Notes under the pieces: generated by a model
What the model was told of the DNA's origin: nothing
The model's database searches: none
What the model saw: the letters and a program-made list of their open reading frames with translations, nothing else
Shown here: one piece after another, positions 1 through 11,534 of the stretch
Layout: every line of letters starts with the position of its first letter
How positions within the stretch are numbered: position 1 is the first letter of the stretch
Assembly (NCBI GenBank): GCA_021018995.1
Contig: CM037598.1
Span: 76,774,671 to 76,838,670 of the forward strand
Reading direction: 5' to 3'
DNA from: Chloranthus sessilifolius
Taxonomy: Eukaryota > Streptophyta > Magnoliopsida > Chloranthales > Chloranthaceae
DNA length: 64,000 nucleotides
Program-made: the position numbers and the translations under genes

Positions 1-1576
1 GAAAGGGGAAGATAAAATTTAACAGTTAAAAATCGAAGAGTATTTGATGAGGGATGACCGAGCCGATTATGTCATATTGTTGCAGGCTGCAGAAAGGAAA
101 CAAAGGCTGTAGTGGAGTTTGAGAATGCTAATAAGGATCGGATGGGATAAAGTTCATGTTGGATACTGCCCTTTGTGAGAATCCTCCCCATTTCTTTGTC
201 CTAAATCACAAACCCAGAAGAATCAAAGGAAAGAACATAGTTATTATCCTTTGCAAATATGTGCACAGATAATAAATTAGTAGACATATGAGGCACATGT
301 AAGACATTGGTGAGAGTAAATTTTTTATGAGAAGTAGAGACGATACCAGAACTTGTATTAGAGATAAAAAGCACTTTACCATTACCGATGGTTACACGAT
401 TAGAGATAGAAAGCACTTTACCATTACCGATGTGATACCAGAACTTGTATTAGAGATAGAAAGCACTTTACCATTACCGATGGTTACACGATCAGACCCA
501 TAGTATGGGATGTGAACGAAGAGTTGTAATAGATCTGATGTGATGTGGTTAGAAGCCCCACTATCAATATACCAATTAGAATCAGGAGGATTGTGTTGGG
601 TAGCAACAAAAGCTTGATTTGGTATGAAAACAAGGGGCGGTTGACTCTGGTCATTGCGGTACCAACAACGGTCGGCATTATGGGTGGAGCGGCCACAAAT
701 GTGACAAAAGAATCGAGGTGCTGAAGATTGATAGGGTGGGTTAGATGTTTGATAGTAATTCCAGAGAATCCGACCACCCGAGGGATTTCCTCCAGAGCGG
801 TCCTGAAATCCGCCATTGGCGCGGCCTTGTCGCCCGCCATTACGACCACCACGAAAGAATGATCGAGATTCAGAGGTTGGAGTTTGAGTAGCAGCCATGG
901 CTATCGTTGTGTCCGACTTTCCATCATCATCCGCTGCGAGCTCCAGATTCAGGTCTTCACTGGATAGTAGAGAGAAAAACTCATCAAGAGTCATAGGAAC
1001 AGGACGTGTTCGGATTGACGTCTTGACTGCGCCGTAAGTCCGGGGAAGACCATTTAATGTGTAGAGAATAACATCTTCGTCATCTAATGGTGACGATATA
1101 GCAGCGAGATCGCTAACGATTTTTTGAATCGAATCAACATACTCTTGCATTGTTAGTTTTCCTTTTTGAAGTTGCTGGAGTTGAGATTTTTTTTGCATAA
1201 TATGAGATCTAGAGGGATTATTAAGTCTGGTATCAAGGGCAACAAACAGTTCATGAGAACTTTTAATGGAAATAACATATGCAAGAACAGAGGATGTGAT
1301 GGTGGCATAGATGGCAGAAACTAGTAACTGGTAAACTTGTTTCCATTCAGTGTGTTTTGGATTAGAAATATGTTTGCCATCTAAATCAATAATAGATGAT
1401 GAAGGACAAGAATTTGGATCATCTATGTATTGAACAAAGCCAATAGCCTCAAGGATATTTCTAGTTTGAGATTTCCAGGTTCTATGGCTAGAGGCATCTA
1501 GTTTCACAGTAACTAAAGAGTGAATATTAGACAACAGAAATTGAAGGTTATAAGGTAAAGAAAGTAAAGAAGTCAT
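1..1576 (-). pseudogene. Ty1/copia gag-pol 5' part, decayed
   Basis: Reading leftwards from an ATG at 1576, a 394-codon frame has the layout of a plant copia polyprotein. A UBN2-type Gag (about residues 1-210) is followed by a basic Gly/Arg-rich stretch, a CCHC zinc knuckle (CHICGRSTHNADRC), and the aspartic protease active site WYIDSGASNHIT. After about residue 365 the frame is broken by a local duplication at 359-482. The same protein resumes in a 71-codon frame (201-416). Near 40-75 the pre-integrase histidine motif HNRLGHPS is readable, with its expected Trp codon changed to TGA at 72-74. Integrase, RT and RNase H would lie left of the window. Gag would package RNA and the protease would cut the polyprotein. 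The element is dead. Confidence 0.9.
359..492. repeat. 32-bp unit present three times in the copia pol
   Basis: A unit starting tagagata and ending attaccgatg occurs at 359-390, 401-432 and 451-482. The spacer gttacacgat follows copies 1 and 3. This partial duplication of the protease-integrase linker disrupts the frame. Confidence 0.85.
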
Positions 1577-1629
1577 AGATATATAACTACAGTTAGATCA
1601 AAGAGAGCTCGCAGGAGCTTTAATGGAAA

Positions 1630-1642
1630 GGTTTTGATACCA
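1630..1642 (-). other. Candidate primer-binding site of the copia element
   Basis: On the minus strand this reads TGGTATCAAAACC. The first eight bases match the initiator-methionine tRNA primer site (TGGTATCAGAGC) used by most plant copia elements. It lies about 55 bp upstream of the gag ATG, where a primer site belongs. Confidence 0.6.
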
Positions 1643-1850
1643 TAAAAAAAGAGATAAAAAGATGACAAAATAGAAAAAATAACCTTTATTATATTTTCCT
1701 TTGATGAATACAAAAGAGCTAGAGTTCTCTTTTTATAATACACTAAGTAGTGCAATGTGAATTAGTGGATGCATGGGTAAGTGGATAGTTACGTAGAAGT
1801 GTGAATGAACATGGGTAAGTGGATATAATAATCCTCCAGCTACTAAAACA
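1643..1850 (-). repeat. Probable 5' LTR of the copia element (outer end uncertain)
   Basis: The stretch beyond the primer site should be the 5' LTR. On the minus strand it holds a TATA-like TATAAAAAGAG near 1725-1737 followed by an A/T-rich leader, as expected for an LTR promoter. No second copy is in the window, so the outer boundary is an estimate. Confidence 0.4.
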
Positions 1851-3320
1851 GAATGAATACACAATTGAGAGATCCTTCTCTGGATCGAACTCCTTTAATT
1901 GATTGAAACTATTTTTATTTTCATATTACAGAAAAATCATTCATTCTGCCATATTATTTATATACAAGTAAGGGACCGATATTATTCACGGTAAGCGGTG
2001 GTCAGTAAATAAAAACTCCTTTTGGATACAAAAAGCTGAATATGTGACAATGGCAAGCTGGTGAATCACATTATGTCTGCAAGAAGGTGCAGCCTGGTGT
2101 TGACCTCAAAATAGTTTTATCAACGTGTCTAATCCACTCCAAAAGCCTTCACTGTTTCCACTTCCACTTGAACTGTAGCAGGCACTGATGATTACTCATT
2201 TTCTATCTCTAGAGCTTTCCTGCTTCTCCTGCAACTGCTAGTTTCTTTAGAACAGGTTATTTCCTGCATGGTAAGGACCATTGAAAACAAAAGAGGATGG
2301 CAGATAGATTTGAAAACACCTTCTAAATTTACTAATAACCACAAAAAAATACTTCATGAATATATATTGCAAGGAAAAACTAATGAGTAGTGATGATTTC
2401 ACGCATTTACCTCAACATGACCAATGAGATATGGGAGAGTTCTGTGTGCAAATAAATGCTTGTTGGAATTTATTGAAGTGTCCGCAGTAAATAATTTGAG
2501 TATATTTGATTTTGTGGTGCCCTGGTCTTCTTAAACTTTGTTATTGAGCCTGCAAGAAGAAAGTTCTATTTGTTGTCGATGTTTTTGTTAGATGAAAAAT
2601 GGTGAGGGGGTATTGCTGCCATAGTGTTGTTGTCATTGTTTTGTTGTCATCGGGCTGTTACTACTGCCTATATAATAGGTATCACAGAAATCAAAATTGT
2701 TGATAGTCAATTTATGCAGAAATTTAATGGTGTGAGTGAGGTCTACTATTAACACTAGTCGGGTTTCAATCAATGTGCTGTCATAGTACTATTGAAAATT
2801 TAATGGTGTGAGTGAGGCCTACTATTAACACTAGGGGGCATTGCTGCTATAGTGCTGTTGAAAACTTACACACATTTTGTTAAAGATTCCCTACTATTAA
2901 CACTAGGGAATTGATACCTGCAGCTTATGTATTTGTGTTGTGATCTTGTCCATTTGCGTCTCTATTTCCTTCACCTGGAGATTCACATGTAACACAATGT
3001 GCATTAGTTGTTGCAATGGGTATGTTAGATTCCTTTCTAGCATGATAACAGTACCATTTTTTTACTAAGTAGATAACGACTCTACTGTCACAACATTAAA
3101 AATAAACTTACAAAGCATGGTAATAAAATCAAGGTACTGCATCCTTACATTTTGTTGCTCGTGACTTGGAATTTTGGCAGTTACCTTTGGCTCTACTTCT
3201 TCTAATAATACAGTAGGAACAAATGCTGAATTAAATCAGACCTGTGAGAGCCCACCACTGCCTACTTCCTTAATAAATGTAGGACCAAGCCCACCACTGC
3301 CTTGAAGAGGCAAGACCCGG
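1851..3320. other. No gene recognised; AT-rich, short repeats
   Basis: I see no coding signal in either strand. The only structure is the interrupted direct repeat at 2721-2907. Confidence 0.6.
2721..2907. repeat. Imperfect 76-bp tandem repeat
   Basis: The block beginning aatttaatggtgtgagtgag occurs at 2721 and 2797. Both copies run through ctactattaacactag, and a third partial copy of that tail is at about 2891-2907. Confidence 0.75.
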
Positions 3321-3325
3321 GCCCA

Positions 3326-3445
3326 ACCCATGGGAAGTTGAAAATTTTCTAAACTCAGTTTGGCTAGAAAGTTTTGAAGCGCCAGACCCATGGGAAGTTG
3401 TAAATTCTGTAAACTCAATTTGGCTAGAAAGTTTTGAAGCACCAG
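3326..3445. repeat. 60-bp tandem duplication
   Basis: Two adjacent copies (3326-3385 and 3386-3445), each starting acccatgggaagttg and ending gttttgaagc(g/a)ccag, differ at only a few positions. Confidence 0.9.
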
Positions 3446-3566
3446 ATATTATTTAGCCCGCCGCCAGCCGCTAACATGTTGTCATAGAAAAAATATATTA
3501 TAACAAATAAAAATAGTGTCTACCATACCATACAGAGACAGAAATCAAAAGAGCATAAGCTAATGT

Positions 3567-3707
3567 TCAAACATACATGTATTCCCCACGACGCACAGCA
3601 TTAGCAGCACCCTTCCTGTCTTCTTCCTCCTCCTTTTCCCGTTCTTTCCAACTCTCATATGCATGATCATCTGTCTACAGCTCGTGCCTGCAGATCGGGC
3701 ATATGGC
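3567..3707 (-). pseudogene. Last exon of an AIP2-like RING-type E3 ubiquitin ligase, with a premature stop
   Basis: On the minus strand a pyrimidine-rich intron end (cccacag at 3708-3714) precedes an exon reading ICPICRHEL, then, after a stop, TDDHAYESWKERE, an acidic/basic helix, and GAANAVRRGEYMYV before a TGA at 3567-3569. This matches the C-terminus of plant RING-H2 ligases of the AIP2/RNF126-like group. CPIC and the following His belong to the second half of the RING, which binds zinc and recruits the E2. The residue after HEL is TAG (3675-3677), where a Gln or Pro codon is usual. The other exons are missing, so this is a single-exon fragment. The family match rests on this tail and is strong. 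Confidence 0.8.
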
Positions 3708-3839
3708 CTGTGGGAGATACACTGGCCAATGAGAAATGAAACACGAAACCTCATATTCAGAAGCAAAACTAGCTTCAATTAAAGATATTCAGAAGCAAAA
3801 ATAGCAAAAACGTGTGGGATGACAGCCCATAACAATTGA

Positions 3840-4180
3840 GTTTCAATATTTAGCTTCTAGTAGGTGCAAGCGGGTTGGGTCAACCTGGAATTTTTTTTCA
3901 GACCAGACCTGCTATAGGTTGGGCTTGGGTTTTAAAAACTCACCTGTTGGGTCAGGTCCAGTCAAAAATCTCGATCTGTTACACAAACAGGTTGGGTTCA
4001 GGTTAAGCCCCAAACATGACCTGTTATGTGTTTCATATAACCTGTTATGTGTTTCGTATAAGACATACATATATGGTATTATTTTAACAGGACCAGTCAG
4101 TTCTGAAAGCGGTTAACAGGTCCGGTCCAAACCTGATTATGCAATTAAATTAGAATAGCAGGTTAACCTGCTTTTCTTAA
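3840..4180. repeat. Degenerate GGGTTGGGTC-rich repeat
   Basis: Repeated gggttgggt, ggtccag and ggttaacctg motifs match the subterminal tracts of the short hAT-like elements at 4362 and 7993, but I cannot define ends here. Confidence 0.45.
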
Positions 4181-4361
4181 TGATTAAGTATTAGGTCAGC
4201 TGAGTGACTTGGCACTCAACTTCACTTGTTTGGGATGTGTGCCACATCAAATAATCATGTATACCATCATCTAATCGGTGTGTCATGATCTAAATAATTG
4301 GTCCAATATATTGGGCTGGAAAACAATCTCCATCATCTGGGTCAAAGTATTCAAATATCTA

Positions 4362-4579
4362 AAGGACTATCAACGGGTTTGGTCGAACTCTCCTTTCCCA
4401 AAATGACCCCTTTGGTTGACCCCAACCCGACCGCACTCGACTGGTCGAGGGTAACCCGACTAGACTGGAAAATCAGCTCAGATGCTACATTATGAAGAGC
4501 TATTACACAGTTATTTTAAACCCGGTTAAAAATTGGGTCATGTGGTTCGCGTAACAGGCCAAACCAGTTGACAGCCCTA
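4362..4579. mobile_element. Short hAT-like non-autonomous element, old copy
   Basis: The left end AAGGACTATCAA and the right end, read inverted, TAGGGCTGTCAA form an imperfect terminal inverted repeat. Both are followed inward by cgggtttggtc-like tracts. No 8-bp target duplication survives. It is the same family as 7993-8342. Confidence 0.6.
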
Positions 4580-5761
4580 TTGATAGAGCTATTAAATGAA
4601 ATGTTGATTGATCAGCCCCAAGTAAGAATTTTTTTAATAAAATGCTCAGAACTACAGTTATTTTGGTTTTATGTGAAATAACTTGCATCTTTTCCAGCAT
4701 ATTCTAACTAACTTAAATAAATAAAACTGAACAAATGGAGAAGATAAATCCTGAAAAACATTGACTCAGGGTTTTAAGAAAGCAAGAGATTGTTTAAATT
4801 GTAAAAGCCAATTCCAGCTGCAATGGAATACCAAGAAAATGACCGACTAGAACAAAATGTTCCAAAGGTACATACACATGAGCTTCACAAAGTAGAAAAG
4901 TGGTCACTATGATAACCTGAATTTTTATATTCCAGCCTTGGCCCTACAAGTGAGAAATTACCCAATTGCCCTTATATGGTTGAATTATTTACTTAAATTT
5001 TAAATTTTAATTTAAATACTTAAACTACTGACTAATGAGGATCCATGAAGTCAAATTAGTGACAGAGGTCATGACCTCTAATATGATAGCTTTGTACCCT
5101 GCTTGGAGGCTAATCTGGTAGAAATTTAACAACTTATTTTTACATAAGTACACAAATAGGAAATGTGACCTGTACGTTTGTGTTCAGCAAGAATTTGAAT
5201 AAAAAAATAAAGAAAATTGGAGCCTCTAGATTTGGCAAAAAATGACTGGAACCGAAGATTAACAATTGACCTGTCATGAAAATTCAAATTCATACCTAAA
5301 ACTAAAAAAGTTAACTTTTTCTCCTTTTGGATTCGGATATTCGAATTTATACAAAATTCACATCTAAAGCTCGTCATAAATTTAACTCAAGTTCAAAAGA
5401 CTAAAATAGCTTCTAGATAAACCACTTTAATAATGTTCAATATGACACATCCATATGATGCAAACAAAAACCATCTTTGGGAAAGAAAGGAAGTGAAAAA
5501 TTACTATAGCAATGCAAATTATGTCTTCAGCAACTTGGTGAACTTCCGGAATGTGGTAAGTGGTAACTATTAATTATGTCTTCAACCACTTGGTGAACCT
5601 TTCTTTCTGGAAGGCAATACAACTAAATATGTATGCATGTGTTTGTCATATTATACAGACACTGAAAAACAAAGTACGTTTGAACACACACAAGGTCGAT
5701 GAATACAAATAGATTCATGATGTACTCATGCAGTTCCTCCAAGAGTAAACTAAGAAGTTAC

Positions 5762-6034
5762 CTGCTCCGAGCTAGCCATAGAACCACAGCATGTAAGCAA
5801 CAGAACTTTGCTTGGATCTCCCAATAGAGGATGTGATTGGAGCTTATCCTTCAGAGAATTAATGTTATCCCACCCGGTCATAAACACCAAAACAACACTA
5901 GGCCTTTCTTTCCTACAAATATGGCATAGAACATTTTCTATGAGGTTAAAACCAATTGACTCAGGATTCTAACAAGACAATGACTCACGAATCTTCAGGC
6001 TATAATCCTTCAAATCAGCAGCTTCTAAGGCATC
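5762..6034 (-). pseudogene. DExH-box RNA helicase exon (motif IV region), with in-frame TAG
   Basis: The minus-strand exon starts after ttgaacag (acceptor) with DALEAADLKDYSLKIRESL, crosses a TAG at 5969-5971 where the family has Trp, and continues through IGFNLIENVLCHICRKERP, VVLVFMTGWDNI and VLLLTCCGSMASSEQ to a gtaact donor at 5761. This is the start of the second RecA-like domain in plant DEAH/DExH helicases of the DExH1/DExH3 type, which unwind RNA using ATP. Only this and the preceding exon remain, and the next expected exon, with the nucleotide-binding motifs V and VI, is absent downstream. It is therefore a gene fragment, not a gene. Confidence 0.85.
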
Positions 6035-6122
6035 CTGTTCAAACGAAGGGAAAATCAGAGGAAATTTATAACAAAAATATGTAAGAAAGAAAAGGATATG
6101 CAGTCACTCAAGAATTGAATAC

Positions 6123-6290
6123 CTCCACAATAGAGGCAATTTGGCTCTTCCTCTTTCTGAGACCTTGTTTCTGCATTTTCCACGTCTTTTCTTACCCATA
6201 ATCATCAATTTGATTGTGTGGAGTCAACCTATATCAAGTTATTTGCAGAACATTCTCTAAAAAATGAGTTTGACCTGGGTATGTAAAACC
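6123..6290 (-). pseudogene. DExH-box RNA helicase, preceding exon with two stops
   Basis: After tttcag (acceptor) the minus strand reads GFTYPGQTHFLENVLQIT, a stop, YRLTPHNQIDDYG, a stop, then EKTWKMQKQGLRKRKSQIAS and a gtattc donor at 6122. It joins in order to the exon at 5762-6034, with an intron of about 88 bp between. The segment links RecA-like domains 1 and 2 of the helicase. The stops are TGA (expected Gly or Arg) and TAA (expected Gln, CAA to TAA). The two exons keep their splice sites, so the fragment came from genomic DNA and not from a retrocopied mRNA. Confidence 0.85.
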
Positions 6291-7240
6291 CTGAAATGGA
6301 CCACAAAAGATGCATATTAATGACACCCCCACAAAACCATCAGATTGTTAAATCAGACAGAAGAATACAGAGCAAGTATCCACATGTGAAATATTGTGGC
6401 ATTTAATAGAACAGGGCACGGGAGACGGAGTTGTTGACAAAACAGGTGAAAATAGCATTTTAAGACCAAACACAAGGCCAGGAAAAGTCCATATGTAGAA
6501 GGTCCTGAATAATATAAAAGAAAATGCAAAGAAATAAAAAGGACTAAAAGATTAGAGCCATGATATGCAAATTAGTAAATATGGCATCCCTGACTTTTGA
6601 AAGTTAAAAACAAATAATAAAAATAAAGTAAATGCAAAAGTCGGGATTATTATTTTGAAACATATGGGTAACAGAGCATCCAAGTCAAGGCATCAGGCAC
6701 ATTTCATATATACAACCATAGGGTTCCAATGACTAGTAAAGAATCCAAAATACATAAAATAAACTGAAACAGTTACAGGAAGCCTAAAAGCTCATTGAAA
6801 TAACTAGCAATCCTCAACATTGATGCCTCTACCTTCACCCAAACAAAATGCATAATTTTTTTTGGCTCCAACCACAACACCTAAGAATCAGCAAAACAAC
6901 CTCCACTCATAAACAACAAATTCAAAATTAAGGATAAGAGTTGAAGCCATGCTGCACAACATTCGCAGCTGGAAACGACAAAAAAACAGAGAGGAGCTCT
7001 TAACATGAAGCAGCTACAAGTACCTAATCAGAGGCAAATACCTTGATTTCCTCATAATGATAGGTAGGAACAGTATTTTAGTATTTTTCTAAATTTGGAT
7101 CCTCTGCATGGATGAACTAAATTTTTCGAATGAGAAAGAATAATTCAACCCATAATTTAGCTGATAACAATATGGAAAAAAAAACGAAGAATAAACAAAG
7201 TGTACACCAGAGCTAAAACAGGTCCATTAGGCAACCATAA
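6291..7240. other. No gene recognised
   Basis: AT-rich DNA. I looked for the upstream helicase exons (ATP-binding and DEAH motifs) on the minus strand and did not see them. Confidence 0.5.
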
Positions 7241-7249
7241 TGAAGGACT

Positions 7250-7631
7250 CCCAAAATTCATCATCCCCACCCAAGCTTTTAGAAACAACCCCAAAATTTT
7301 GTATGACCCTCTTGTAATGATTCCTCAATCCCCAACCCAGACTGCTACGGGTCACACCCCAAATGCCTAAACTGTTGTCAATCATACCTCCCCTACCCAG
7401 CCTGTGAATCAGTCCTTAAGGACAAGCCCAACATTTGAACACACTAACCCTGTTCCTCAATCTACTGCTGCCTCAAAATCCACACCCTTTATCCCAGGTC
7501 TTGAACCACTGTTGCCCAGATATCCAGACACCCTACCCTTGGTTCTGAATCCAATTATGCTCTCAACCATATATCTTCTGTCCCCAACCATGTTCCACTG
7601 CCCCATAATAGTCCCACTGCCATTAATATAG
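7250..7631 (+). pseudogene. Pro/Ser/Thr-rich reading frame, unknown
   Basis: One frame stays mostly open for about 125 codons and is rich in Pro, Thr and Ser (for example TSPTQPVNQSLRTSP), with a stop near 7367. The composition differs from the surrounding AT-rich DNA and resembles a low-complexity linker or a transposon gag-like segment. I recognise no domain and it may not be coding. Confidence 0.25.
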
Positions 7632-7992
7632 TCCCCACTGACATATGATTGATGGCGCTAGACTCCCAAGTGATTGATGGTGTTGGTCAGGTGGTGACGA
7701 TGACATTTCTTTATGATTAGATAGTATAATTAAAATGTATTTGAGGTTGGCATGCATAAGAGTTGTAGTATATGACATATTGGGGGCAATGCTTGTATAA
7801 TGTATGGACCCTCTGAAAATTTGCAATGGGAACCTGTACCTTGCAAACGATTATGAAAATGTGCAATGGGAAGCCTGTGCCTTCGCGTGGAGAAACCCCT
7901 ATTTCATTTGCCAACAATTTAGAACCAAATAATCCATACTGTTATTAGCTATCTTGAGTTCTAACTAGATATAAAAAATGAACAAGTACATA

Positions 7993-8342
7993 TAGGCCTA
8001 TCAACGAGTTGGGTCGGCCCCATACCTGATCCAACCCAATATTTTACTGGGTCGGGGTCGGGCATGAGACACCCTACCTAATCTCCGAGTCGGGTCGACC
8101 AAAATGTTTTGTCGGGTCGGGTATTTGCTCGGTCGGGTTAGGTCGACCCAACCCAAAGATTAGGTTTTTTTTGTAAAAAATGTACACAAAAATAGGGGTT
8201 TTTTACCGAGTCGGGTTGGATTCTCCGGTTCAAGTAGGTTTTTTGGGTCAGGTCGGGTGCAATACTAGGTGGGGTAGAGCATTTGCAGTTTTCTTATTGG
8301 GCAGCCAAATTTTTTACCTGATCCGACCCATTGATAGTCCCA
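7993..8342. mobile_element. 350-bp hAT-like MITE with 8-bp target duplication
   Basis: The terminal inverted repeats are TAGGCCTATCAA (7993-8004) and, read from the other end, TGGGACTATCAA (8342-8331). The 8-bp duplication AGTACATA flanks it at 7985-7992 and 8343-8350. The interior is packed with GGGTCGG on one side and CCGACCC on the other. An 8-bp duplication is typical of hAT transposases. It has no coding capacity. Confidence 0.85.
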
Positions 8343-8399
8343 AGTACATACAAATCAGGAATACATTCTATTACACAATTTAGGCATCTAAATGTGTTA

Positions 8400-9890
8400 A
8401 AAGAGCAAAAAGAGTGAAAAAAAGCAAACTCCATGCTTTGTACAGAGCAAGATCTCAGTCTAGAGAACACAAAGTGGTAAAACCATTCTCATACTAGGTT
8501 GTATGCATGCAGCCACCAGACAAATCAGAGATTTGAAACCCTACGCTCAAGACTAAACCTTTGCCATATTCCGGTCTTGCTATGTATCTATTTGCCGAAA
8601 TCATTGTTATATTCTACGGGAAGAGTCAGAGCCCTAGGGACTGAGGACCCAATCAATAGGTGGTTTCCTTAAAACTAGATATATGGTATACTAACATTGA
8701 AGTGCCTAAAATAACTCAAGTTTCAGATAAATGTGACTGCTGATACTGCAATGCATTGAAGTATCAATTGTAGCAAACAACAACACTAAAGTTCTAGACA
8801 CAATGACCTCAGGAAATTGGACTTTTAAACAGACAATAGAAGAATCCACCAAAATGGACCAAGACAACAACCAAGAACAATTCACAAATCATTTCTTCTC
8901 AATATTAACTTGGAACTGCCAATGAGTTCACAAACTGTTGACACTTCTTGATGGCACTTTAGGCATTCGGATTCTCTCACTTCTTAGTTATGACAAGCAT
9001 GATTGTACGAGTGCAAAACAAGAAAACTGAGTAAACGACCAAAATAAACTTAATTACCTATTAGGCAAAATTGGCAGTAATAATTCTGTAGAGCTCAAAA
9101 TAAAACTCAAATAAGCGTAAGCTTAATAGGTGTAGGAAAAAGTTGCATTAGCACCTCCAAAGAGGTCAAAATACAACCCAAACAAGTATAATGTTTGAGA
9201 TGGTAGACAAAGTTGCATTGGTAACTCTGGGGAAACCAAATGAAAAAAGATGGCTTTCCAAACCTTTCCAACGATTCCAATAGGCAATGTTAGTTATTAA
9301 GGAAAACTGTTGTGAACCTGAGAACGGTTTAGCGTCTGGGTCCTATTTCAGGGGTTGTTCCATGCCAAGGGATTAAAGAGTTCTGATTGCAAACAAATAT
9401 GTGCTTTGCAGCGGTTTCATTAACACCAAAAAATTGTAGACCATGAAATATTATGTTCCACAAACTTCATGGACAAATGTTGCTAACTAAAATAGCATAT
9501 AATAACAGAAAAATACCCCCAAACTATGAATTCGATTGCCTAGAACTGAATAGCTAAAAATTCATGAAGCAAAACAAACAACTATTCATATAATTCGAAT
9601 CACAGAAAACCTTCATTGGAATCCAAAGCTCGTTAAGCTTTGAGATTCAACTGTAAAACGAACGAGGCATCATGATCCACGTTGGACCTAGAAAATCCAG
9701 TGCTATTACTACTCGATCTGAAGATCTGCGGCTGCTGCTGGCGCACACCTCTCAAAAACAGCATCTTCTCATGTGGGGAAAAAAACCTAAAATCCACAGC
9801 TCTGATCAGAAGTCGACAATAAAAATAGAAGACGCCATTAGAGATTTACGACCTCGGCAGAAAACAAACCGCTTCATCGCAAACCTAATC
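8400..9890. other. No gene recognised
   Basis: No convincing coding frame, splice pattern or repeat boundary was found in either strand. Confidence 0.5.
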
Positions 9891-9904
9891 AATTCAGCTC
9901 AAAT

Positions 9905-10115
9905 CGATTTTGATCGTCTCAAACCCTAGCTCAAACACTTCGTCTCAAACCCTAGCTCACCAATTTTGATCGTCTCAATCCCTCGCTCAAACCGCTTCGT
10001 CTCAAACCCTAGCTCAAACCGATTTCGATCGTCTCAAACCCTAGGACAAACCGATTTCGATCGTCTCAAACCCTAGCTCCAACCATTTCCATCATCTCAA
10101 ACCCAGCCATCGTCT
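9905..10115. repeat. Tandem repeat with core cgtctcaaaccctagctcaaacc
   Basis: About six imperfect units of 30-36 bp share the core cgtctcaaaccctag. The unit contains the telomere-box-like aaaccctag. It lies just left of the CACTA end at 10484, whose subterminal repeats also carry gtctc, so it may belong to the same element. Confidence 0.65.
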
Positions 10116-10189
10116 CGAAACTTTTCTTATTTTTGAAGTCTTCACAGCGTACATCAGAATAAATAGATTTTTTTTAACTTTGTGCGAGA

Positions 10190-10484
10190 TGTTGGCCAGA
10201 TGAGGTCGCATTTGCAACATCTTTGAGACGGCTTAACCCGTCTCTATTGGTGTGAAAAGGGACTTTTAGAGACAGTTATGTGTGTGGTCTCAGAAGTTTT
10301 GACCCATAGATGGATCACGAAAACTTATGGAGACAGCTCCATAGGTCAAAGCCGTCTCCAATAGTCTCTAATAATAACAATAGAGACAATTTTTAGAAAG
10401 GTCGTCTTCAATAACCTCATTATTGGAGACAACATCCAAAGCCGTCTCTAAAATCTGTATCCAAAAGTCTTATTTTTTGTAGTG
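10190..10484. mobile_element. Right end of a CACTA-type element
   Basis: The stretch ends tattttttgtagtg at 10484. Read inward it gives CACTACAAAAAATAAGAC, the hallmark CACTA terminus. Inside are repeated subterminal motifs (gccgtctc, gagacggc, attggagac), arranged as in CACTA elements, where they bind the transposase. The matching left end was not found. Confidence 0.75.
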
Positions 10485-10636
10485 ACTCTTGTGGAAAAGT
10501 TGGAGCAGGGCCATAGACTTCACTCGGTCCACAACCCAATCATTTAAGAGAAAGTGGGGGCCTAAATTTCTTACCTATCTGCACATCTAAGTATCAAGTA
10601 TCAACATTATCCATCCATCATGTGGCCACCTCATCG

Positions 10637-10925
10637 AGCAATGGTCAGGTCCAACTGGTTGAACCTGATTTTGTGTTCAACCAATTTTGCAGCCTTCGCT
10701 AGATGAGATTTTTTATTGAGATTTTTGATTGAATGTTATTATCTTGTAAAAAAGGAAAATGTGAAAATTCAGAATCTTTATCAAATGGCTGCAAAACTGG
10801 TTGAACACCAGGTTCAACCAGTTGTACCTTATCATTGCCCAATGAATACTCCACTATTCCGCCGATTCAAACCTCAAAGTGGCCGATTTTTCTTTAATTG
10901 GACTCCACTGGTCAAACCATTTTAA
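10637..10925. repeat. CTGGTTGAACC-rich repeat
   Basis: ctggttgaacc and its complement ggttcaaccag recur at about 10653, 10798 and 10812, ending with actggtcaaacc near 10907. A related tract is at 52210-52380. This looks like a dispersed repeat family; the ends were not resolved. Confidence 0.45.
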
Positions 10926-11160
10926 ATGGTTGTTGATGTTGTAATATTTATGTGCATAACAACTGCTGTACAAACAAGTATACAACATTTTATTGGAAAA
11001 ATGTATACAGCATCTTGATTTTAATTCTCTCATGGTTTTCTAGAGTAAATGTTTGCCCTTTCATTCTTTGAACTAGAGTATTGCCATCTGACTCTTTATG
11101 TTTTATTTTTCCGTTAATGAATTCTTAGTACTGATAAAGTAGAGTGTTGCTTTCTGACAG

Positions 11161-11450
11161 GTGAGGCTGATAAAGTAGCTTCCTTATTTGACAACTTGCC
11201 CATGAATAATTTGGAAGAGCGGACTGAACGAGGTCCAACCATATGCAAGTATTTGAATGACTTGGAAGACGGTGTCAAAATAGAGGTTGTCATCGATATC
11301 GATTTTTGTCAACCAACAGAAAATGCTACTTTATTAGCAAATTATTGCGGTACATTAGCAAAGGATGAAAGTTATTGCGTATTGATAAAAAGTCTTGGCG
11401 TACGGTGGATAAAAGGTCGAAGCACGTGTATGAGACACAATTCTGTTAAG
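11161..11450 (+). pseudogene. Transposase_24 (Ptta/En/Spm-type) gene, N-terminal exon
   Basis: After an acceptor (ttctgacag, ending 11160) the frame reads EADKVASLFDNLP, then TERGPTICKYLNDL and a segment with PTENATLLANYCGTLA. The RGPT motif followed by an L.N/G.L.G.L-like stretch is the conserved N-terminal signature of the plant En/Spm-associated proteins that carry Transposase_24. No stop interrupts it. The donor is uncertain, either near 11416 or later. The start codon exon was not found. The exons at 11535, 11812, 11988, 16615 and 17136 continue the gene. Confidence 0.7.
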
Positions 11451-11534
11451 ATGTGTAATATAATATTTACTTTTTCAACACATAAGGGAGTAAAATAGTT
11501 ATAATATAAGTTTTACCCTCTCTATGCAAACCAG

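Noticed and set aside
9672-9929. 86-codon plus frame
   Set aside because: Runs into the tandem repeat array and shows no domain.
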